A stretch of DNA of 10,704 nt from Desulfocapsa sp. (GTDB lineage: Bacteria; Desulfobacterota; Desulfobulbia; Desulfobulbales; Desulfocapsaceae): NCBI GenBank assembly GCA_029934915.1, contig JAOZLI010000013.1:6367-17070 (forward strand), read 5' to 3'. This document shows, piece by piece, positions 5,531 through 10,704 of this stretch (its first letter is position 1; every line of letters starts with the position of its first letter). The notes under the pieces are model-generated. The model saw only the letters and a program-made list of their open reading frames with translations. It did no database searches and was not told where the DNA came from. Made by a program: the position numbers and the translations under genes.

Positions 5531-6292
5531 ATGAGTGAAGAAAATTCCCAACCTTCCGACAATAGATTTTATCCGTTGCCTTGTATGTTTACACTCGCAA
5601 GCCTGTTTTGCGGTTTTTATGCTATTATATCGGCAATTAACTCAGAATTCAAAACTGCTGCCATTGCCATTCTCATAGCGTCTATTTTTGATGCGCTGGA
5701 CGGAAGAGTGGCAAGAATGACAAACAGTACGAGCCAATTCGGAGCCGAGCTGGATTCCCTTTGTGATATGGTCTCCTTTGGGGTCTCTCCAGGAGTACTT
5801 GCCTTTCTGTGGGCACTTCACCCGTATGGCCGGTATGGCTGGCTGGCTGCGTTTTTGTATGTTGCTATGACCTCCCTTCGACTTGCCAGATTCAATAGTC
5901 AGGACAGTAAATCAGAAAGTAAAAACTTTATAGGATTACCCTGCCCTGCAGCTGCTGCCATGATTTCAGCATCCGTTTTGTTTTTGCATTTTATGGGTAT
6001 TGATGGAGAGGTACAGCATATATCACTGCTTCTACTGGTCTATATCCTTTCCTATCTGATGGTTTCTACCCACACCTATTTCAGTTTCAAGGAAATACCC
6101 ACCTTTAAATTTAAGCCTTTTCAAATGCTGATAGGCTTTCTCCTTATTTTTGTCCTGGTGGCAGCCGAACCGCAGATTATGATTTTCACCCTCTTTCTTC
6201 TCTATCTTGCCTCAGGCCCAACCTACGGAATAGTAAAAAAGCTGCGCTCCTCAAAAAAATTAATGCTTCCCTTTAAGAAAAAGGAGCAGTAA
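5531..6292 (+). CDS. pssA: CDP-diacylglycerol-serine O-phosphatidyltransferase
   Basis: PssA makes phosphatidylserine from CDP-diacylglycerol and serine, supplying the substrate of the neighbouring Psd. The 253-residue membrane protein carries the complete CDP-alcohol phosphotransferase motif: D54, D57-G58, A61-R62, G71, D75 and D79, in the D-x2-DG-x2-AR-x8-G-x3-D-x3-D pattern. Several hydrophobic segments follow (about 22-52, 88-112, 135-158, 162-185, 196-232), consistent with a multi-pass protein of the Bacillus/archaeal-type PssA family rather than the E. coli phospholipase D-like enzyme. The ATG lies 24 bases after psd and its ribosome binding site is weak, suggesting translational dependence on psd. 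The C-terminal tail is lysine-rich. Confidence 0.94.
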   Translation: MSEENSQPSDNRFYPLPCMFTLASLFCGFYAIISAINSEFKTAAIAILIASIFDALDGRVARMTNSTSQFGAELDSLCDMVSFGVSPGVLAFLWALHPYGRYGWLAAFLYVAMTSLRLARFNSQDSKSESKNFIGLPCPAAAAMISASVLFLHFMGIDGEVQHISLLLLVYILSYLMVSTHTYFSFKEIPTFKFKPFQMLIGFLLIFVLVAAEPQIMIFTLFLLYLASGPTYGIVKKLRSSKKLMLPFKKKEQ

Positions 6293-6346
6293 AAGTTTCT
6301 TGTATCAAATTAATCGTGTCCATTTGTAAATTTTAAAGGAATTATC

Positions 6347-7369
6347 ATGAGTGAAAAAAAATATAACGTTGCAATTGCTGGAGCCACGGGTGCCGTTGGT
6401 GGCGCAATGCTGGAAGTTCTTAAACGTAGAGATTTCCCCATTAATGAACTTAGACTTCTGGCCTCAGAACGTTCGGTGGGTAAAAAGCTCAAATTCCAAG
6501 GTGAAGAAATTGCAGTTCAGCTCCTTTCTGAAGATGCCTTCGAGGGAATTGATATCGCACTTTTTTCAGCAGGCGCAACCCGTTCTCTTGATTTTGCACC
6601 TGCTGCTGCAAAGGCTGGTGCTGTCGTTATTGACAACTCCAGCGCCTACCGGATGGACCCTGAGATCCCACTAGTTGTTCCAGAGGTGAATCCACATGCC
6701 ATAGCTGACTACAAAAAGCATGGTATCATTGCCAACCCTAACTGCTCCACCATTCAGATGCTGGTTGCTCTAAAACCAATTCTTGATAAGGTAGGTATTA
6801 AACGCCTTGTGATTTCAACCTATCAGGCGGTATCCGGTTCAGGAGCCAAAGCTATCGAAGAGCTTGATGCACAGGTAAAGGCATATGCTGCCGGTGATCC
6901 TCTGGAAGCATCTGTATACCCACATCAGATTGCATTCAACTGTCTCCCTCAGATCGATTCCTTTCTAGACAATGGGTACACCAAAGAAGAGATGAAGATG
7001 GTTAATGAGACCAGAAAGATCTTTGAAGATGATTCCATCGGAATCACTGCTACCACTGTTCGGGTTCCTGTCTTTTACGGGCATTCCGAATCTGTGAACG
7101 TGGAAACCAAACACAAAATCACCTCCGCTGAAGTCAAAGAACTCATGGCCTCAGCTCCAGGAGTGAAGCTAGTTGATAATCCTGAAAATGGAGAATATCC
7201 ATTGGCCACCGCCTGTGAAGGTGAATTCGACACACTGGTGGGCCGGATTCGTGAAGATGATTCTATTGAGAATGGTATTAATTTATGGGTTGTTTCTGAC
7301 AATATCCTCAAAGGTGCTGCGCTGAATGCTGTACAAATTGCCGAAACCTTTATTCAAAATTATAAGTAA
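6347..7369 (+). CDS. asd: aspartate-semialdehyde dehydrogenase
   Basis: Asd reduces aspartyl phosphate to aspartate semialdehyde with NADPH, the branch point for diaminopimelate/lysine, threonine, methionine and isoleucine. The 340-residue protein has the N-terminal nucleotide-binding motif GATGAVGG (12-19), the catalytic cysteine in PNCSTIQM (C133), the STYQAVSGSG segment (Q160) and the catalytic-region arginine and histidine (R239 in TTVRVPV, H246 in GHSES). Length and motifs match the Gram-positive/archaeal-like bacterial Asd class of about 340 residues. The start is well supported by AAAGGA seven bases before the ATG. The gap from pssA is 54 bases, with no strong promoter seen. rsmD begins directly after the stop codon. 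Confidence 0.96.
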   Translation: MSEKKYNVAIAGATGAVGGAMLEVLKRRDFPINELRLLASERSVGKKLKFQGEEIAVQLLSEDAFEGIDIALFSAGATRSLDFAPAAAKAGAVVIDNSSAYRMDPEIPLVVPEVNPHAIADYKKHGIIANPNCSTIQMLVALKPILDKVGIKRLVISTYQAVSGSGAKAIEELDAQVKAYAAGDPLEASVYPHQIAFNCLPQIDSFLDNGYTKEEMKMVNETRKIFEDDSIGITATTVRVPVFYGHSESVNVETKHKITSAEVKELMASAPGVKLVDNPENGEYPLATACEGEFDTLVGRIREDDSIENGINLWVVSDNILKGAALNAVQIAETFIQNYK

Positions 7370-7960
7370 TTGCGAATAATCAGTGGACAGGCTCGTGGGA
7401 GAAAACTCTTTTCTCCCGCAGGCAAGTCAAAGGAAATACGCCCCACATCTGATCGGGCACGAGAAGCTCTTTTTAGTATTCTTGGTGACAGAGTTATCGA
7501 CGCCCGTGTACTGGATCTCTATTCAGGAACAGGTGCTGTGGGGCTTGAAGCATTAAGCCGTGGCGCCAAGGAAGTCATCTTTGTGGATTACCACCCAGCT
7601 GCTCTTGAGCTCACCAGGAGAAATTGTGAGCTATGCCTGCCATCCATGTCGCTTAGCAAGGGAAGTGCACCACTGATACTTAAATCGGATCTGCGAAGAG
7701 GCATCAGGTTACAGCTTGAATCTTCATCCGCAACAGAGAACAAGTGCTTTGATCTTATTTTCCTTGACCCTCCCTATGGTAAAGGGCTTGCTGAGCAGAC
7801 CTTAAAACATGTAGATGCCAGCAATTTATATGCAGAAGGAGCACTTGTCATTGCAGAAGAAGCAAATGATATTGTTCTACCCGAATCGTTTCATAATTCG
7901 TTAACACTAACGGATCAGAGAAGGTATGGTGATACTCAATTCTGGTTCTACACAACGTAA
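7370..7960 (+). CDS. rsmD: 16S rRNA (guanine(966)-N2)-methyltransferase
   Basis: RsmD methylates G966 of 16S rRNA in the small ribosomal subunit, using S-adenosylmethionine. The 196-residue product opens with RIISGQARGRKL and then has RPTSDRAREALFSILG (24-39), a family signature. Next come the cofactor-binding loop DLYSGTGAVGLEALSRGA (49-66) and the target-base motif DPPYG (133-137). The start codon is TTG, immediately after the asd TAA with no gap and no clear ribosome binding site, so translation is probably coupled to asd. An earlier start is impossible because of the asd stop overlap, and the family start fits this TTG. coaD follows four bases after the stop, a pairing seen in many bacteria. 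Confidence 0.93.
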   Translation: MRIISGQARGRKLFSPAGKSKEIRPTSDRAREALFSILGDRVIDARVLDLYSGTGAVGLEALSRGAKEVIFVDYHPAALELTRRNCELCLPSMSLSKGSAPLILKSDLRRGIRLQLESSSATENKCFDLIFLDPPYGKGLAEQTLKHVDASNLYAEGALVIAEEANDIVLPESFHNSLTLTDQRRYGDTQFWFYTT

Positions 7961-7964
7961 TCCT

Positions 7965-8477
7965 ATGACCACCTTAGAAAAACAAACACGGAAAAGTCTG
8001 GCTGTATATCCAGGGACCTTTGACCCCATCACCATGGGACATATGGACATTATAGACAGGGCACTAAACCTCTTTGATAAAGTTATTGTGGCCATAGCCA
8101 TTAATCCCGGTAAAAAACCACTTTTTTCCCTTGAAGAGCGTATTCAAATGGTCAAGGATTGTTTTCCCTCCGATTATTCACGGGTTGAAGTTGACACAGT
8201 ATCTGGATTGCTGGTTCAGTATGCTGCTGATAAAAAAGCAACTGCCATTATCCGTGGATTGCGGGCCGTTTCAGATTTTGATTATGAGTTCCAGCTGGCC
8301 CTTATGAACAAAAAACTTGAGAGACACGTTGATACCATTTTTCTAATGCCCGGTTTTCGATGGATCTATATAAGCTCCTCTATTATTAAAGATGCTGCAC
8401 GACACGGTGGAGATGTATGCGAGCTTGTTCCAGCACACGTTAATCAGAACCTGATTGAACTATTTAAAAAACAATAA
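7965..8477 (+). CDS. coaD: phosphopantetheine adenylyltransferase
   Basis: CoaD transfers AMP from ATP to 4'-phosphopantetheine, the penultimate step of coenzyme A synthesis. The 170-residue form shows the nucleotidyltransferase opening AVYPGTFDPITMGH (13-26, the TxGH motif), IIRGLRAVSDFDYEFQ (95-110) with its substrate-binding residues, and the second ATP-site motif ISSSIIKDAA (136-145), equivalent to the usual ISST.VR. Two ATGs are possible. The one at 7926 lies inside rsmD, gives 183 residues and has AAGG too close to it. The one at 7965, four bases after the rsmD stop, is nearer the family's usual ~160 residues, and I chose it although it has no clear ribosome binding site. Some N-terminal extension remains with either choice. 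Confidence 0.93.
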   Translation: MTTLEKQTRKSLAVYPGTFDPITMGHMDIIDRALNLFDKVIVAIAINPGKKPLFSLEERIQMVKDCFPSDYSRVEVDTVSGLLVQYAADKKATAIIRGLRAVSDFDYEFQLALMNKKLERHVDTIFLMPGFRWIYISSSIIKDAARHGGDVCELVPAHVNQNLIELFKKQ

Positions 8478-8494
8478 GATCTGCCCTTATTTCG

Positions 8495-8905
8495 ATGGCA
8501 TCTCCCCATAACCCACATTCCTTTCTTCGATCCAAACGTAAATTTCTCATTTTCTGTGCCGCTTTCACTGCACTCTATCCACTTTTCCGATTTCTTGGTT
8601 TCAGCATTCCTCGAAAGCCAAGAATTATTGAAATCTCAAAACCACTTCTGCCCGGAGAATTTTTTCTTGGGCCTGACTTTATTCTTTTCGATGACGGCAA
8701 CACTGCCTGGGCAATTTCCAGACGTTGTACACACTTAGGATGCACGGTGAACTTCCACGAAAAGGACAACATAATAGAATGTCCCTGCCATCAGAGTAAA
8801 TTTTCAAACCACGGAGAGGTTTTACACGGCCCTGCAAAAAAAAATCTGCCCAGCTATCAGGTAGAAAAACTTGAGAATGAAGCTGGTTATATTGTCACCG
8901 TCTAA
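8495..8905 (+). CDS. Rieske [2Fe-2S] protein of a cytochrome bc/b6f-like complex
   Basis: This is a 136-residue membrane-anchored Rieske protein, expected to take electrons from quinol at the Qo site of the cytochrome b encoded next. A basic, twin-arginine-like N-terminus (RSKRKF, 12-17) precedes one hydrophobic anchor (about 17-36). Box 1 is CTHLGC (78-83) and box 2 is CPCHQS (96-101). By family analogy C78, H80, C96 and H99 bind the cluster and C83-C98 form the disulfide. The HGPAKKNLPSY stretch (111-121) is the proline loop. Box 2 has glutamine where most bc-type Rieske proteins have glycine (CPCHGS). The protein is shorter than many family members. It lies 17 bases after coaD, with a poor ribosome binding site, and five bases before the cytochrome b gene. 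Confidence 0.9.
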   Translation: MASPHNPHSFLRSKRKFLIFCAAFTALYPLFRFLGFSIPRKPRIIEISKPLLPGEFFLGPDFILFDDGNTAWAISRRCTHLGCTVNFHEKDNIIECPCHQSKFSNHGEVLHGPAKKNLPSYQVEKLENEAGYIVTV

Positions 8906-8910
8906 ATCCA

Positions 8911-9756
8911 ATGAGTAAAGGCAAACAGATAATAGAGCAATTCAAGAAGGCACGTTGGGGAGAATATTCCTTACTGGCACTCTACATATCTGTTCTTTCA
9001 GGTGTTCTTGTTGCCCTGCAATATGATCCTGCCACACCATTCTACTCTGTTTCCACCCTGGATCTCCTGGTTCCCTTCGGAGCCTATCTACGATCTCTGC
9101 ATTTCTACTCCAGCCAGTTATTTTTTCTCTTTTGCATCTGTCATCTCATTGGTATTTTTGATGAAGCACAGGATATGTTTTTTAAACAATGGGTTATGCT
9201 CTCCTTAAGTCTTCCTGTTGCCTTGTTGGTTCTCTTTACCGGATATGTTCTCCGAGGCGATGCAACCGGGTTCTCAGCTGGTATGATTGCAGAGTCCATC
9301 CTTTTAGCAATCCCTGGCATTGGACACAACATTAATGATCTACTTTTTTCCATCACCGATAACGGAATGAAGCGAATATATATCAATCATATTATTGCTT
9401 TTGGTCTGCTCTGGGGATGGATGGTATGGGGACACGTCAAGAAATACAGGGTGTCATTTTATAGAAACACACTGCTCACTACTCTGATTTTATCTTTTTC
9501 TCTATTTGTAGCAGCACCATTTGAACCAGATCATCTAGGGGTAACATATATCGCTGGTCCCTGGTTCTTCCTTGGGCTTCAAGAACTACTCCGCTACTTT
9601 CATCCACTTCTTGCAGGTTTCCTCTTTCCCCTGATCATCCTCGTTGCCCTTGCTTTTCTTCAAAAAAAGAATCCAGGCTATCGATATGTTCTCTACTGTA
9701 TAACCGGCTGGCTGTTATTCTATACTCTGCTGACATGTATTGCCTTAACTCGTTAA
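8911..9756 (+). CDS. short cytochrome b (fused b6/subunit IV type)
   Basis: This is the di-haem membrane subunit of a quinol-oxidising complex. The 281 residues contain four candidate haem-ligating histidines in two helices: H64 and H78 (14 apart), and H160 and H175 (15 apart). The 15-residue second spacing is typical of cytochrome b6 rather than mitochondrial-type cytochrome b. Hydrophobic segments at about 19-38, 66-86, 94-115, 155-176, 188-202, 231-250 and 257-279 fit four b6 helices plus three subunit IV helices in one chain, much shorter than b6 plus subunit IV. The Qo motif region, usually PEWY, reads GPWF (216-219), and the usual GY.LPW reads GYVLRG (111-116). It starts five bases after the Rieske stop. 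No cytochrome c1 or f gene is adjacent. Confidence 0.88.
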   Translation: MSKGKQIIEQFKKARWGEYSLLALYISVLSGVLVALQYDPATPFYSVSTLDLLVPFGAYLRSLHFYSSQLFFLFCICHLIGIFDEAQDMFFKQWVMLSLSLPVALLVLFTGYVLRGDATGFSAGMIAESILLAIPGIGHNINDLLFSITDNGMKRIYINHIIAFGLLWGWMVWGHVKKYRVSFYRNTLLTTLILSFSLFVAAPFEPDHLGVTYIAGPWFFLGLQELLRYFHPLLAGFLFPLIILVALAFLQKKNPGYRYVLYCITGWLLFYTLLTCIALTR

Positions 9757-9763
9757 AAAACAT

Positions 9764-9798
9764 AAAAAAAGCCCGCTAAGTTAATTCTTAGCGGGCTT
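9764..9798 (-). terminator. intrinsic terminator between convergent genes
   Basis: AAGCCCGCTAAG (9769-9780) and CTTAGCGGGCTT (9787-9798) form a perfect 12-bp stem with a 6-base TTAATT loop. On the minus strand it is followed by a run of seven Ts, an excellent terminator for the leftward gene at 9835. On the plus strand, after cytochrome b, only two Ts follow, so it would be a weaker terminator there, but it is the only one seen for that operon. Confidence 0.85.
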
Positions 9799-9834
9799 CA
9801 CATAGAGAGTAAAACTATTTTTTATATTACTATC

Positions 9835-10704
9835 CTATTTCTCGGTAAGTTCTTTTCGAAGCGCACCAATTTCATCGACAAATAGTTTACGAAGATCAGC
9901 CAACTCGTTTTGAAAAGAATCAACCTGATGCTGATTAACTTCCGGCAATGAAGTAGGCTCAACCGACGGTACATCCATTTGACGTTGCTGGAGTTGCAAC
10001 AAACGACTTGTACACTGCAACAATTCCTCCTGTATAAGATCCGAGGAAACATCCCCGGCATCACTCTTCACAAGTCCTGAGGTGATTCTGTCCATTAAGG
10101 ATAAATACTCACTTGTCTCACCACTATTCTGTATATTCTGACAAGTAGTGGACAATAACTGCATAAACATTTTTTCTGTATGATCAGTATCCTCAGAACT
10201 ACGCAGGCTGTTCATCTCAACCAACATATCCTGTACAGTTTCGTCCGTAACATTCTGTTGCAGAGAGGATGTCAATATTGCTAACGATTCGTATCTATTG
10301 ATGAGCTCCTCTTCAATTTCCTCATCTACTGCAAATGCCATAACCTCATCTTCGTCTGTTTCATCGCCACCCATAGCAATAAGGTCATCAGATGATTCGG
10401 AATCGACATATTCTTCACCGGGTAAAAGATCCAGTTCCACATCATCATCCACTGCTTCAAAGACGATTTCCTCCTTTTCGTCCTCTTCCTCTAACATGTC
10501 AGAATCGTGAAACTCTAGAGTATCATCGTCTTCATCCTGACCTGACATAACCCCTGCGACACTTGCAGCGGCAACAACTGTAGCTACTGCTGCTACGTCT
10601 TCACCAGGCACAGTGAATTCGAGTTCATCCTCTTCTTCTTCAACATCCTGAACTGCATCTTCAAATTCAAATGCTTCTTCGGTGGTTTCTTCAGTTATTT
10701 CTTC
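9835..10704 (-). CDS. highly acidic protein of unknown function (N-terminus outside window)
   Basis: A minus-strand frame ending in TAG at 9835 stays open to the right edge, giving at least 289 residues; the true start lies beyond the window. A GTG at 10611-10609 is in frame, but the acidic composition continues upstream of it, so it is probably not the start. I do not recognise a family. Visible layout: a Glu/Asp-rich tract (residues 1-31 of the visible part), a 19-residue Ala/Val/Gly stretch (about 37-55) that could be a transmembrane or glycine-zipper-like segment, a second long Asp/Glu-rich tract (about 56-130), and then helical, Gln/Leu-rich sequence. The end (about 255-289, NELADLRKLFVDEIGALRKE) looks like a short coiled coil. 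It converges on the cytochrome b gene and has its own terminator. Confidence 0.75.
   Translation of the reverse strand, partial: EEITEETTEEAFEFEDAVQDVEEEEDELEFTVPGEDVAAVATVVAAASVAGVMSGQDEDDDTLEFHDSDMLEEEDEKEEIVFEAVDDDVELDLLPGEEYVDSESSDDLIAMGGDETDEDEVMAFAVDEEIEEELINRYESLAILTSSLQQNVTDETVQDMLVEMNSLRSSEDTDHTEKMFMQLLSTTCQNIQNSGETSEYLSLMDRITSGLVKSDAGDVSSDLIQEELLQCTSRLLQLQQRQMDVPSVEPTSLPEVNQHQVDSFQNELADLRKLFVDEIGALRKELTEK

Noticed and set aside
10298..10510. Serine-rich plus-strand ORF inside the acidic gene
   Set aside because: It is the reverse complement of Glu/Asp codon runs, which always read as Ser-rich. The minus frame is open for 870 bases and ends next to a proper terminator.

Overview
The window looks like chromosomal core DNA from a Gram-negative, anaerobic-type bacterium. 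The best guess is a member of the Desulfobacterota (a Desulfobulbales-like sulfate or sulfur metaboliser). This is inferred from gene order (acetolactate synthase genes followed by psd and pssA, with leuA nearby), the rsmD-coaD pair, a Rieske/b6-type cytochrome b pair, and moderate GC with AT-rich intergenic regions. No rRNA or other taxonomic marker is present, so the assignment is tentative.

Layout. Positions 1-82 hold the first 27 codons of a leftward gene that runs off the left edge. Positions 139-247 form one long imperfect hairpin of about 45 base pairs, unexplained by any gene. A long-form leuA (250-1929, minus) follows. The 541-bp gap between leuA and the divergent ilvB is dense with regulation. 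On the minus strand it carries a predicted promoter, a 26-residue leader ORF rich in branched-chain residues with four rare-type CTA leucine codons, mutually exclusive RNA hairpins and an intrinsic terminator; together these form a complete candidate leucine attenuator for leuA. On the plus strand it carries a near-consensus sigma-70 promoter for ilvB, preceded by a perfect palindrome. ilvB and ilvN (2471-4746) end in a strong terminator (4783-4818). A rightward run then begins: psd and pssA (phosphatidylethanolamine synthesis), asd (aspartate semialdehyde dehydrogenase), rsmD (16S rRNA methyltransferase), coaD (CoA synthesis), a Rieske iron-sulfur protein and a short cytochrome b. It ends at 9756. 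A 12-bp-stem terminator at 9764-9798 separates it from a convergent leftward gene (9835 to beyond the right edge) that encodes a very acidic protein of unknown function.

How the genes work together. IlvBN makes acetolactate for valine and the 2-ketoisovalerate that LeuA condenses with acetyl-CoA, so the divergent promoters serve one branched-chain pathway, with leuA apparently tuned by leucyl-tRNA supply. Psd and PssA are consecutive membrane-lipid enzymes. Asd feeds the aspartate family (Lys, Thr, Met, Ile, and diaminopimelate for cell wall). The Rieske/cytochrome b pair would form the core of a quinol-oxidising membrane complex, although no cytochrome c or f partner is encoded beside it.

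The item most worth a second look is the leuA attenuator. Next come the 109-nt hairpin downstream of leuA and the atypical Rieske/cytochrome b motifs.
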